Of a stretch of 57,422 bases of DNA, positions 17,897 to 26,052 are shown in pieces. The translations under genes were made by a program, and so were the position numbers. Source of the stretch: Pseudoalteromonas ostreae (GTDB lineage: Bacteria > Pseudomonadota > Gammaproteobacteria > Enterobacterales > Alteromonadaceae); NCBI RefSeq assembly GCF_018069805.1, contig NZ_JAGPYN010000028.1:1-57422 (forward strand), given 5' to 3'. Each line of letters opens with the position of its first letter. Positions within the stretch are counted from its first letter, which is position 1. The notes below the pieces were generated by a model, which did no database searches, was not told where the DNA came from, and was given only the letters and a program-made list of their open reading frames with translations.

Positions 17897-17957
17897 ATGC
17901 CTGTTCCGAGATCCGATCTTTCGACCAAGAACGATTGGATAAACAAGGAACAGGCAT
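17897..17957 (+). promoter_or_regulatory. Stem-loop covering the IS982 transposase start codon
   Basis: ATGCCTGTTCC (17897-17907) pairs perfectly with GGAACAGGCAT (17947-17957). The right arm contains part of the AAGGAA ribosome binding site and the first two bases of the transposase ATG (17956-17958). Inside the loop ATCCGAT (17911-17917) pairs with ATTGGAT (17934-17940) with one wobble. Transcripts entering from outside (for example from glpD) would fold and hide the start codon; an internal promoter starting within the left arm would escape. This is inferred from known IS10/IS50 behaviour. Confidence 0.6.
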
Positions 17958-18840
17958 GATTAAATTAGTTGAATTGTTTTGCGATGTCGATGATTTTTGC
18001 AAAGTATTTATACCCCAATGGAAAAAACAATTACTCGAAGATGGCACCCAAAAACGTCAGCGAGCAGGCCGTATGACGACCAGTGAAATTATGACTATTG
18101 TTATTAGTTTTCACATGTCACATCATCGTGATTTCAAAAACTACTACCTTGGTTATGTATCACTTATGTACAAAAGTGAATTTCCTAACTTACTCAGTTA
18201 CACACGATTTCTAGCCGTTATGCCGAGAGTAATTGTGCCAATGTGTGCTTATTTCACTTCACTTAAAGGTAAACCCACAGGCGTTGAATTCATTGATTCT
18301 ACATCTATTAAGGTCTGCCATAACATTCGTATTCCAAGACACAAGACCTTTGATGGAATAGCCCAGCGAGGTAAAGGAACGATGGGATGGTTTTATGGTT
18401 TCAAGCTGCATTTAATCGTTAATCATCATGGTGAAATTGTTGCTGCGAAAGTGACAACAGGAAATGTACATGATACTCAACCAGTCCGCGAATTAGCGAG
18501 CTGCCTGACGGATAAATTATACGGTGATAAAGGATATTTAAGTAAGGCTTTAGAAGCGGATTTGCTCGATAAAGGGGTAAAGCTGATCACGACGGTTCGC
18601 AAAAATATGAAGGCAAAAGCGATGTCATTATGGGATAGAGCGATGCTTTCAAAGCGTTTTATAATCGAAACAATTAATGACCAACTCAAGAATATATCCT
18701 TCATTGAACATTCGAGACATCGGAGTATGAACGGCTTTATGTTGAATTTAGTGGCTGGATTGGTGGCTTATTGCTTTAAAGAAAATAAGCCACACCTTAA
18801 TTTAACTGACGTAGAGCTTAACGCATTAGTTATCGCTTAA
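17956..18840 (+). CDS. IS982-family transposase
   Basis: DDE-type transposase of 294 residues. The conserved catalytic region includes FIDSTSIKVC near residue 110 (first Asp), GWFYGFKLHL, the LYGDKGYLS block near 190 (second Asp) and the RFIIETINDQLKN block near 230 (Glu), matching the spacing of IS982 members. The frame opens at 17935, but the ATG at 17956 (MIKLVELFCDVDDFC) is the family start and has AAGGAA upstream. The gene appears intact. The stop lies within the right terminal repeat region. Confidence 0.9.
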   Translation: MIKLVELFCDVDDFCKVFIPQWKKQLLEDGTQKRQRAGRMTTSEIMTIVISFHMSHHRDFKNYYLGYVSLMYKSEFPNLLSYTRFLAVMPRVIVPMCAYFTSLKGKPTGVEFIDSTSIKVCHNIRIPRHKTFDGIAQRGKGTMGWFYGFKLHLIVNHHGEIVAAKVTTGNVHDTQPVRELASCLTDKLYGDKGYLSKALEADLLDKGVKLITTVRKNMKAKAMSLWDRAMLSKRFIIETINDQLKNISFIEHSRHRSMNGFMLNLVAGLVAYCFKENKPHLNLTDVELNALVIA

Positions 18841-18893
18841 GCAGATCTCAGGTTAAATAGCTTTACAACTATTTTATTAATTATAAACCGTTG

Positions 18894-18910
18894 AACAATA
18901 GTCAAACTAT
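18894..18910. terminator. Weak hairpin between the IS and the patatin gene
   Basis: CAATAGT (18894-18900) pairs with ACTATTG (18904-18910). On the minus strand a TTTT run lies on the upstream side only, so termination strength is doubtful. It may have been the original glpD terminator before the insertion. Confidence 0.3.
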
Positions 18911-18916
18911 TGAAAA

Positions 18917-19963
18917 CTACATTTTATTATTTGGAACATCAATGAAATTATTTAATTTTTTATCAAACGCTTCAGCCAGTTTTTCTGTTTCTCTAAATAC
19001 GGTGTTCCAATATTTAATACGCGTGTCGGCATCAAGATCAGTAAAGTCGTTTCTGTCTGGGATTTTTCCGTAAGGTAAGTTGGCTACAAATTCTTTTGAT
19101 GGGGTGATCATCACCACGTTGTCGTAATTTTGTGGTGACACTTTTCGTTTTAAATTTTTATCGAACCACCCTGCTTTTGGATCTGAATTAAAATGCGGAT
19201 ACAAAATTAAGCCAGGGTTATTAATTTTTAAATCAAAGTGGTAATCAATAATGCCGCCATCGCGGTAAATTCCTGGTGGCGAACCGGCAATATTTTTTAT
19301 ACCTTGCATTACTAGTGGTATAGAGCCCGATGCAAGTAAGGCATCTTTTAAATTTGTTTGTGTGAGTGCGATATTTTTGGTTTTAAAATTGTAGCTGTCG
19401 GTAATACTTAAATTACTATTGGCCGCGCCAAAAATAAAACGCTCATATTGCCTACCTAATAATTTTCGATTAACTCGGTTAAGCATATAACTTTTTGATA
19501 AACCCAAAAGCTGTATTAATTTATGTTCGCTGGCAATAAACCCGTTAGATTTTGCGACAATAAAATGCGCTTTAAAAACGGGATTATTTATAATTTCAGT
19601 AACGCCATCATCACCAAATACATCATCTAATAATGCGCGGGCTTTTAGTGTAATTTCAGCGGGCGTTGGTTTATTACTAGAATATCGGGTTTGCGAATAC
19701 GATTTCGCTAACCGCTTAATGGCTGCAACTGGATCGTTTTGTGCAAAACAGGCTGAACGAAAAGCCCCTGCCGATGAGCCAATTAAATTAAGCGGTTGGG
19801 TGCGATGTTTAAAAAATTCGCCAAATATATATTTGTCTAAACCAAATAAGGTAAACCATTTAGGGCCACCACTTGCCCCTAAAAACGAGGTAAAAAGCTC
19901 GGGTTTAAAACCTTGTTCGTTTATTATTTTTGCTGCAGTTTTACCCGCATAAATGTCGATCAT
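18917..19963 (-). CDS. Patatin-like phospholipase family protein
   Basis: A 348-residue predicted serine lipase or acyl hydrolase. The three patatin landmarks are present: an oxyanion loop (LGASGGPKW near residue 28), the nucleophile elbow IGSSAG near residue 61, and the catalytic Asp in YRDGGIIDYH near residue 235. No signal peptide is visible, so it is probably cytoplasmic or peripherally membrane-bound. The ribosome binding site is weak. It is adjacent to the IS right end and about 95 bp downstream of a symporter gene on the same strand, with no evidence of operon structure. Substrate unknown. Confidence 0.82.
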   Translation of the reverse strand: MIDIYAGKTAAKIINEQGFKPELFTSFLGASGGPKWFTLFGLDKYIFGEFFKHRTQPLNLIGSSAGAFRSACFAQNDPVAAIKRLAKSYSQTRYSSNKPTPAEITLKARALLDDVFGDDGVTEIINNPVFKAHFIVAKSNGFIASEHKLIQLLGLSKSYMLNRVNRKLLGRQYERFIFGAANSNLSITDSYNFKTKNIALTQTNLKDALLASGSIPLVMQGIKNIAGSPPGIYRDGGIIDYHFDLKINNPGLILYPHFNSDPKAGWFDKNLKRKVSPQNYDNVVMITPSKEFVANLPYGKIPDRNDFTDLDADTRIKYWNTVFRETEKLAEAFDKKLNNFIDVPNNKM

Positions 19964-20058
19964 CTAAAAATACTACCTGTAGAGTCGCAGTTTAATGTTG
20001 TTAAAGCCAAATTTAAAAATGAATATTTATGCAATAACAACACGTTTAAACTTTAATC

Positions 20059-21465
20059 TTAATCCCAAATTCCGTCTTCACATTTACCCTGCACTTTTAC
20101 GTTTTTTACCTTAAACTCAGGCTCTATGCCTTTGTCTCTTTGTGCGTGGTAGTCGTTAGTAACAGACAAAATAGTCGGTGTGAGTAGTATAATAGCGATT
20201 ACGTTTACTACTGTCATTAACCCTAGAGCAATATCAGCTAAATCCCATACTTGTTTTAAGGTGGCTGATGCGCCCCACAACATCATTGATAAATAAAGCA
20301 AAGTATAAATACCGCGCCCTACTTTGTTATCGAGCTTAAATAAGTGGAGGTTACTTTCGGCGTAGGCGTAGTTAGCAACCACCGAGGTAAAAGCAAATAA
20401 AGTAATGGCAGCGGCTACAAAATACACCCCACCTTGTGCTAAATGTGAGGTCATAGCGCTTTGCGTTAAGCGTATGCCTTCCATTTCGCCGCTTATATCT
20501 ACATCGGCCAATAAAATAATAACCGCGGTACAACTGCACAATACGATGGTATCGAAAAAGACCCCTAACATTTGTATGTAGCCTTGTGTAGCTGGGTGGT
20601 TTGGCATTGGACTGGCACTTGCCGATGCATGCGGCACACTTCCCGCGCCAGCCTCATTAGAATATAAACCGCGTTGTATACCATTTTTAATGGCTGCACC
20701 CATGGCGCCTGCACCAGCTTCTTGCAAGCCAAACGCTGATAAAAATATATCTTTAAGCATGGCAGGTACTTGGGTGAAGTTAATCAATGTAATTACTACA
20801 GCAACAAGCACAAACACGATACCCATAACAGGTACTACTCGCTCGGCGAATCGGGCAATGGCTTTAAAGCCCCCTAAAATAATAGAGCCTGCTAAAAGTG
20901 TGATCACAACACCTGAGTAAAAAGTGGGTATTTCAAATGCGTAATTTAATGCATCAGTAATGGTGTTGGTTTGCATGGCGCTAAAGGTAAAGCCGTAACC
21001 TAAAAACAAGCATAAAGCGAAAATAATGGCAAAGCTGCGACTGCCTAAGCCTTGTTGAATATAATACGCAGGGCCACCTCTAAACTCGCCATTGCTGTCG
21101 CGAATTTTATATACCTGGCCTAAAATACTTTCTGCAAATCCGGTTGCCATGCCCAGTATAGCAATGACCCACATCCAAAATATGGCGCCGCTACCACCGA
21201 GTGATATAGCAACTGCCACACCAGCTAAATTACCTGTCCCTACTCGAGCACACAGCCCAGTACAAAGCGCTTGAAATGATGAAATATCGTTTTTATTACA
21301 CTTACTACTGCCTTTTAACAGGCTAAACATATGCTTAAATTTAACAAGTTGAATTGCTTTTAAACGTACCGAAAACCAAATCCCTGTAAACAGTAAAATG
21401 TAGATCAGTATTTGTCCTTCGCCCCAAAGCAGGTTATTTATACTGCCTACGATTAAATCAAACAT
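20059..21465 (-). CDS. Alanine/glycine:cation symporter (AGCS family)
   Basis: Sodium- or proton-coupled amino acid importer of 468 residues with about eleven membrane segments. The AGCS signature is seen in the N-terminal half (ALCTGLCARVGTGNLAGVAV and the following GGSGAIFWMWV, residues about 65-100), then GGPAYYIQQGLG near 130 and SNEAGAGSVPHASA near 270. The ATG is preceded by AAGGG. Alanine or glycine is the usual substrate for the family; glutamine-type members exist too, so the substrate is not fixed. Confidence 0.9.
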   Translation of the reverse strand: MFDLIVGSINNLLWGEGQILIYILLFTGIWFSVRLKAIQLVKFKHMFSLLKGSSKCNKNDISSFQALCTGLCARVGTGNLAGVAVAISLGGSGAIFWMWVIAILGMATGFAESILGQVYKIRDSNGEFRGGPAYYIQQGLGSRSFAIIFALCLFLGYGFTFSAMQTNTITDALNYAFEIPTFYSGVVITLLAGSIILGGFKAIARFAERVVPVMGIVFVLVAVVITLINFTQVPAMLKDIFLSAFGLQEAGAGAMGAAIKNGIQRGLYSNEAGAGSVPHASASASPMPNHPATQGYIQMLGVFFDTIVLCSCTAVIILLADVDISGEMEGIRLTQSAMTSHLAQGGVYFVAAAITLFAFTSVVANYAYAESNLHLFKLDNKVGRGIYTLLYLSMMLWGASATLKQVWDLADIALGLMTVVNVIAIILLTPTILSVTNDYHAQRDKGIEPEFKVKNVKVQGKCEDGIWD

Positions 21466-21698
21466 ATTTGCCCTTGTTATTATTTCCCAACCTAAAATGG
21501 CATAGATATGCTAGATTTGAGAATATTTAGTTGGCAATACTTTATCTTGCTGATATAAATTAGCAAGTACTGAGAGTGTTAAACCAATAAAAAGTTATGC
21601 ACCCCCTTCTACAATACCGTCCATGTTTGTCAGTAGCAGTTAGTAAGTTTACTTAATTGGCGTCAGGATCAGTGTCATGAATCTATCAACATCAGTAG

Positions 21699-22682
21699 TT
21701 AGTTGGCTATAGCAACAGTGTGCACATTGTTTACTGGATATTGTTCAGTAAAATAGTTATTACCTGCCAATAAACCTAATTTGTAATCACGACGTAGATC
21801 ACTGGTTGAACTACCAAGTAATTTGCTCGAAAGCTTTTGGTTTGCAAAAATTTGTATTATTTCTACATCTTTCGGAGGGTTGGCAATAAATGCTAACTCA
21901 TCTTCATACGCTTGTTCGTGTTGTAATAAGTAATCTAATGTTTTTGGGCAGTACCCTGATGCACAAACAAACGCTTTTAATTTGTTTACCCATGCCGATT
22001 GCGCTTGGAAATCTTGATCAGCAGTGCGTATTACCACTATTTTACGTGCACCACGATTATAGGCTTCGCGTACTGGTAGTGGCGCTGCAAGGCCACCATC
22101 TAAGTAAAAGTCTGACTCAGCGTGTAGGTCATCAGTTTTATCTATTTCATTAGCAGCTAATGCGTTTAACCACGGCGTTAACCTTACACCTTGTTTATAT
22201 AAAAATGGCAGCGCACTTGATGCTTTTAATAGATCTCGCCATTGTTGCCCTTCACCAGTTGGTGATAAAAAATAAGGTTTACGATCACGCGCATTGGTTG
22301 CGGTGATGAGTAGCTCTCGTTCACCCAAACTTGCTTTTGCCGTTTTAAAATCAAGTGCTCTGTTTACTTCGGTAGTTTTATCAAAATACCAGTCTAAGTC
22401 GACTATATGTTTACCCACCAAACCACGGCCTAATTGAAAAAACCGCTTATGGCGCGAAAGCCCTCTTATTAAGCGTTTGGCATACCCTTTTTGGCGAGCT
22501 AAATAACTAGTTAGGTTTTGTGAACCTGCAGAAGTACCAATAAATAAATCAAATGGGTCATATTCATGTTCAAGCCATGCATCTAGGACACCTGCGGTAA
22601 AGATCCCTCGTTGCCCACCTCCTTCCGCGATCAATGCTGTTTTATCGAAAGAATTTGTGATTTTAGGATCTTGAGGTTTCAA
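21699..22682 (-). CDS. Patatin-like phospholipase (YjjU-like)
   Basis: A 327-residue protein with GGGQRGIFTAGVLDA (oxyanion loop, residues about 20-34), IGTSAGSQN (Ser nucleophile near residue 50) and YLDGGLAAPLPV (catalytic Asp near residue 193). It resembles E. coli YjjU rather than the other patatin in this window. The likely start is TTG at 22682: AAGGAAGG ends six bases before it and no in-frame ATG lies near. No signal peptide. It stands alone; the next minus-strand gene upstream is more than 350 bp away. Confidence 0.82.
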   Translation of the reverse strand: MKPQDPKITNSFDKTALIAEGGGQRGIFTAGVLDAWLEHEYDPFDLFIGTSAGSQNLTSYLARQKGYAKRLIRGLSRHKRFFQLGRGLVGKHIVDLDWYFDKTTEVNRALDFKTAKASLGERELLITATNARDRKPYFLSPTGEGQQWRDLLKASSALPFLYKQGVRLTPWLNALAANEIDKTDDLHAESDFYLDGGLAAPLPVREAYNRGARKIVVIRTADQDFQAQSAWVNKLKAFVCASGYCPKTLDYLLQHEQAYEDELAFIANPPKDVEIIQIFANQKLSSKLLGSSTSDLRRDYKLGLLAGNNYFTEQYPVNNVHTVAIAN

Positions 22683-23036
22683 AATATGCCTTCCTTTGTA
22701 ATTACTTTATTGGTTTATAGCTTCATTTTAATGTGTTTAACTTAAACGTTAAAATTGATTATATAAATCGAATTGATTAGAAAAACAGAATACCAGCTTA
22801 AGTAATATCAGTGCTGTATTTGCACTTATAAGGAGAGTTCAGAAACTAGCAAACATTCTGTATTAGCTAACTTCTGTAGTGTAACGGGGGTTAAGTGTAC
22901 CTTCGCTTAATTTACTGTGATTATGCTTTTAATCATAAGGGGTTACCACGTAGTAACGCTAAGATACGCTGTTTTGAGATTATGACTAAAAACTGTGGAT
23001 ACTCATCTACGCCAGTTGGTAAGCCAAGTATTGCTT
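22683..23036. other. Gene-free interval between a patatin gene and an acetylesterase gene
   Basis: About 350 bp that must contain the promoter of the leftward patatin gene. A 60-codon plus-strand frame at 22895-23077 overlaps the neighbouring gene and resembles nothing I know. A minus-strand stretch reading ILGLPTGVDEYPQFLVIISK with neighbours is also open for about 35 codons but has no start. I see no supported gene. Confidence 0.4.
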
Positions 23037-23795
23037 TTATTTTAAGTGTTTTTCATCAGGTATGCGTAATTGTTTAACGAGTGGGTGATTTATTCTTTTC
23101 ATTTCTGTTAATACTAATTGAGCAACTTCTCTAGCCCCGAGTTCATTGAAATGAGTATTGTCTTCTACGCCCATTGGGTAATTTGGGTGCAAGTTAGGTG
23201 CTATATGCATAAAGCGCAAGCGTGAGTTGATGCCACCTAGCTTTTGAAAATACAGTTGGGTTACTCGTTCCATGTCAATAAAATCGACCCTTGTTTGCTG
23301 GGCTACATCTCTGACTATATCAGCATAAATAGGATGGGTGTCTTTGATTTGACCTTTTTCATTAAAGTTGCGTCGTATTACCGGAGTCATCAATAATGGC
23401 TGTGCCTGCTTTGCTCTTACTTCGGCAATAAAATTAACCAAGTTTTGTTTATATTGCTCAGGTGTGGTGTAGCGGTCCACTTTCTGTTTTGACTGATCAT
23501 TATGACCAAATTGAATGATCACCCAATCATCTTTATTAAGTTCATTTATAATGCTCGCCCACGTACCTTCACTGATGAAGGTGCGTGTACTATGACCATT
23601 TTTAGCACGATTTTTAACCTCGATGCTGTCATTAAAAAATATACTAAACGGCATACCCCAGCCTGTTTCAGGGTAATCCTTCACTTCTTTAATTGACATG
23701 GTTGAATCCCCTGCCATAAAAAGCTGAACTTTAGCGGTTTCTGACATACTTGAAAAACTCATCATGATAAATATTGCTGCTATTAATTTTCCCAT
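23037..23795 (-). CDS. Secreted SGNH hydrolase, rhamnogalacturonan acetylesterase-like
   Basis: A 252-residue exported esterase. A signal peptide covers roughly residues 1-20. SGNH blocks follow: MAGDSTMS (nucleophile Ser near residue 31), the Gly of NRAKNGHSTRTF (block II), IQFGHNDQ (block III Asn near residue 97), and DNTHFNELG (catalytic Asp/His near residue 217-220). This pattern is that of the rhamnogalacturonan acetylesterase/GDSL group, which removes acetyl groups from pectic polysaccharides. No pectinase or polysaccharide utilisation cluster surrounds it. The ribosome binding site (AAAGG) is very close to the ATG. Confidence 0.82.
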   Translation of the reverse strand: MGKLIAAIFIMMSFSSMSETAKVQLFMAGDSTMSIKEVKDYPETGWGMPFSIFFNDSIEVKNRAKNGHSTRTFISEGTWASIINELNKDDWVIIQFGHNDQSKQKVDRYTTPEQYKQNLVNFIAEVRAKQAQPLLMTPVIRRNFNEKGQIKDTHPIYADIVRDVAQQTRVDFIDMERVTQLYFQKLGGINSRLRFMHIAPNLHPNYPMGVEDNTHFNELGAREVAQLVLTEMKRINHPLVKQLRIPDEKHLK

Positions 23796-23856
23796 TACCT
23801 TTGCACTTTGTTGTTTTAAAAAATTAGTTTAGCTCGTTATAAAATTATTGTTGTCA

Positions 23857-23898
23857 TTATAAATATACCACCAATTGTCAGTGATGGTATATTTATAA
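23857..23898. repeat. 17-bp inverted repeat upstream of the acetylesterase gene
   Basis: TTATAAATATACCACCA (23857-23873) is complementary to TGATGGTATATTTATAA (23882-23898) with a single mismatch around an eight-base loop. It lies about 60 bp upstream of the acetylesterase start. No T-tract specific to either strand. It could be an operator, a terminator of a lost gene or an element end. Confidence 0.5.
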
Positions 23899-24273
23899 GT
23901 TAAATCATGGAACTAAATGAAGATAATGAAAGGCAGGCACAAATTTAATTAAAGCAGAATTAATGTGGTAGGCAAATGTATATCCAGAAGTATGAGTTTT
24001 ATGTTATGGCTGAAAGTATGCAGCCTGCTCGTATTAGGTCCCTGTAATTAAAAGGTTAAAAGTATTTAATTTGTACTTCTTAGTGCCTTTTTTGACCGAT
24101 TCGCGTTTCGCTAAATAAAGAGTAGCGGCATCATCTAGTGACGAACGCGCAATAAATGACAACCATTCATAACTAGCTCAGAGCAGACACCCAACACAGC
24201 TTGTTACATAAGTTTAATATGCAATGCATCAGGGCTATATAATCTCTACAAAATTAGCTGACTATTACACCCA
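23899..24273. other. Gene-free interval, possibly with a coding remnant
   Basis: No complete gene. On the minus strand 24177-24034 is open for 47 codons between two stops without a start (it contains WLSFIARSSLDDAATLYLAK) and has a protein-like composition. I could not recognise a family, so I list it only as a possible remnant. Confidence 0.3.
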
Positions 24274-25026
24274 CTAAAGCGTCGGTTTACCATCAGCATC
24301 GATGCCACGCTTCCAATACGCTGAACACACTATTTTCGCACTGGGGATCGCAAACTGCTCTTTTGCAAGGTTTTGAATTGTGCGCACAAGTGAGCCTTCA
24401 AGCCCCATAAAAATTAATGGTGTGCCCATGTATTGATTTAAACAGTGCGTGACCTGCTCTACTAACTCTATTTGTGGCTCAGTCGTAACCAACCACTTAA
24501 TACGATGTTTAGTATGCGCCTCTATCGTATCTAATTTGATGATATCTTGCGAGTCTGTAACGTGTATGATCACATCAACATCAGCTGTTGCAGGTAGTTG
24601 CTGTAAATACCCGTTAATAGCATTAACTGAGGTTAAATCAGCAATCATCAAATACTGCGAGTGACTAAAGTCATCAAGCTTTTTAGGGCCAGGGCCTGCA
24701 ATTGCGAGTTTATCACCAAGCTTTGCTTGTTTAGCCCAATCAGTTGCGATACCACGATGCTGATTGACGACAAAATCAAGCGTAATTGTATGGTTAATAG
24801 TATCAATCGCTCTGATTGTATATGAGCGCTTAGGTGCAGGGTTAGCGGCTTTGAGGTCAATTTCAACCTCATCTTGTCCAGCATGTGGTAATAGTACTTT
24901 TACGTACGCACCTTGTTGATCCGCAGGAAAATCATGAAACTCATCTGAGCCAACAACCAGACGCTTTAAATGCGGAGCTATCGCTGTTGTGCTTATTACG
25001 GTTGCACGACGTACTTTTCTACTCAT
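24274..25026 (-). CDS. Siderophore-interacting protein (ViuB-like ferric-siderophore reductase)
   Basis: FAD- and NAD(P)H-binding flavoprotein expected to reduce ferric siderophores in the cytoplasm and release iron. The FAD-binding RSYTIR motif is near residue 68, LDFVVNQHRGIATDWA follows, the AGPGPKK loop is near residue 111, and the C-terminal SAYWKRGIDADG is the hallmark of the SIP family. The frame extends 17 codons upstream; the ATG at 25026 (MSRKVRRATV) with GAGGAG upstream is preferred, giving 250 residues. It is divergent from a MarR regulator with a palindromic operator between them. Confidence 0.88.
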   Translation of the reverse strand: MSRKVRRATVISTTAIAPHLKRLVVGSDEFHDFPADQQGAYVKVLLPHAGQDEVEIDLKAANPAPKRSYTIRAIDTINHTITLDFVVNQHRGIATDWAKQAKLGDKLAIAGPGPKKLDDFSHSQYLMIADLTSVNAINGYLQQLPATADVDVIIHVTDSQDIIKLDTIEAHTKHRIKWLVTTEPQIELVEQVTHCLNQYMGTPLIFMGLEGSLVRTIQNLAKEQFAIPSAKIVCSAYWKRGIDADGKPTL

Positions 25027-25107
25027 TTTGATCTCCTCAGAAGATTTATTTACGTGTTTAATTGCACAACGCCCCATTGGTTGATAAAATCAACTATAGC
25101 AATTTAA

Positions 25108-25120
25108 TTGACATTGTCAA
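25108..25120. promoter_or_regulatory. Perfect palindrome, probable MarR operator
   Basis: TTGACATTGTCAA (TTGACA-T-TGTCAA) lies 16 bp before the chosen MarR start and about 80 bp before the divergent siderophore-interacting gene. A 13-nt odd palindrome in a shared divergent promoter is the usual layout for MarR autoregulation. The left arm also looks like a -35 hexamer. Confidence 0.55.
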
Positions 25121-25136
25121 CCATTATGGATTTATT

Positions 25137-25556
25137 ATGAACTCTTCATTGGCCAATACATTATTTGCTTTAATGCAAAGTTATCGCGTTACCATACGCG
25201 AAGCCATTAATGCAGGTGAGCTTGGGTTAAACGCAATGCATGTGCGTTGTCTACATATTATTGCAGCGACAACTCACTGCACTGCTAACGATATTGTGAA
25301 TCAAACCCAGCGCGATAAAGCGCAAATTGCACGCTTAGTTAAAGAATTAATTACATTAAATCTGATTGACAAAGATGCCAGTGAGCACGATAAGCGTTGC
25401 TTTATCTTATCGTTTACCTCTGAAGGTCATGCTCTTTATGACAAACTATTAAACGCCGAACAGCATGTTAATGAGCAAATGTGCAAAAACTTAAACTCTC
25501 AACAAATCAATGACTTTTTAGATACTGCTCAAAAAATGATTAAAAATATGCAGTGA
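25137..25556 (+). CDS. MarR-family transcriptional regulator
   Basis: Winged-helix regulator of 139 residues. The DNA-binding part reads GLNAMHVRCLHIIA, then CTANDIVNQTQRDKAQIARLVKELITLNLIDKD, and the wing has DKRCFILSFTSEG, all typical of MarR/SlyA proteins. The frame runs back to 25062, inside the divergent gene's leader, but the ATG at 25137 (MNSSLANTLF) lies beyond the palindromic operator and is a more plausible start; its ribosome binding site is weak. It probably controls itself and the divergent reductase gene. Confidence 0.85.
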   Translation: MNSSLANTLFALMQSYRVTIREAINAGELGLNAMHVRCLHIIAATTHCTANDIVNQTQRDKAQIARLVKELITLNLIDKDASEHDKRCFILSFTSEGHALYDKLLNAEQHVNEQMCKNLNSQQINDFLDTAQKMIKNMQ

Positions 25557-25599
25557 TCGCAACTTCATTACTTGGCATAAGTTAACTAAAACACATATA

Positions 25600-25615
25600 C
25601 TGTACACTTATACAG
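25600..25615 (+). promoter_or_regulatory. LexA (SOS) box
   Basis: CTGTACACTTATACAG is an exact CTGT-N8-ACAG match, flanked by TA on the left. It lies 23 bp before the umuD start and covers the likely promoter, so umuDC should be induced by DNA damage. Confidence 0.92.
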
Positions 25616-25638
25616 TGCTTGTGTTTGGTTAATTATTT

Positions 25639-26052
25639 ATGTTTGTTATTCCTATTTATATCGAAGCGGGCATATGCGGGTTTGAATCACCTGCTGCTCA
25701 GTATAAAGAACTTGGTTTATCACTGGATCAGCTATTGATCAAACACCCTGATGCGACGTTTATTGGTATGGCATCCGGCTGCTCAATGCAAGAGGTCGGT
25801 ATTTTCGACGGCGATTTATTATTGGTTGATCGCGCCGAAGAAGCTAAAAATGGTGATGTCATTGTAGCTAACTTAAATGGTTTATTTGTTTGTAAATTAT
25901 TAGATAAAACGAATGCACGGCTACTCTCTGCATCAGACTTATATCCCCCAGTCCAACTGACTGATAGTGATGAATTTCAATTAGAAGGTGTGGTTACTCG
26001 TTCGATTCGATTACATCGCTCTAGTGCTGAGCTTCGCCAATGTATTGCTTAG
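25639..26052 (+). CDS. umuD: UmuD-like SOS mutagenesis protein (S24 autoprotease)
   Basis: Accessory subunit of DNA polymerase V, activated by RecA-stimulated self-cleavage. The cleavage site region AGICGFESPAAQY (Cys-Gly bond) is near residue 12; the catalytic Ser sits in ASGCSMQEVGIFDGD near residue 49 and the Lys in LFVCKLLD near residue 86, with the usual spacing for LexA/UmuD proteases. Length 137 matches the family. It overlaps umuC by 13 nt, so translation is coupled. Confidence 0.93.
   Translation: MFVIPIYIEAGICGFESPAAQYKELGLSLDQLLIKHPDATFIGMASGCSMQEVGIFDGDLLLVDRAEEAKNGDVIVANLNGLFVCKLLDKTNARLLSASDLYPPVQLTDSDEFQLEGVVTRSIRLHRSSAELRQCIA

Larger units (their letters stand above)
17867..18853 (+). 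mobile_element. IS982-family insertion sequence, complete, with 6-bp target duplication
   Basis: A 987-bp element. The left end reads ACCTGAATCTCGTTTAAG. The inverted right end reads ACCTGAGATCTGCTTAAG, an imperfect terminal inverted repeat of about 18 bp. TAAATA is directly repeated immediately outside both ends (17861-17866 and 18854-18859), consistent with a target-site duplication. A single intact transposase gene fills the element. The intact ends and duplication suggest a fairly recent insertion. Confidence 0.88.

Noticed and set aside
22895..23077. Sixty-codon plus-strand frame between the patatin and acetylesterase genes
   Set aside because: No ribosome binding site, no recognisable motif, and it overlaps the 3' end of the acetylesterase gene.
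24034..24177. Minus-strand 47-codon open frame with protein-like composition
   Set aside because: It has no start codon, is short, and I recognise no family. It may be a gene remnant, but chance cannot be excluded in AT-rich DNA.
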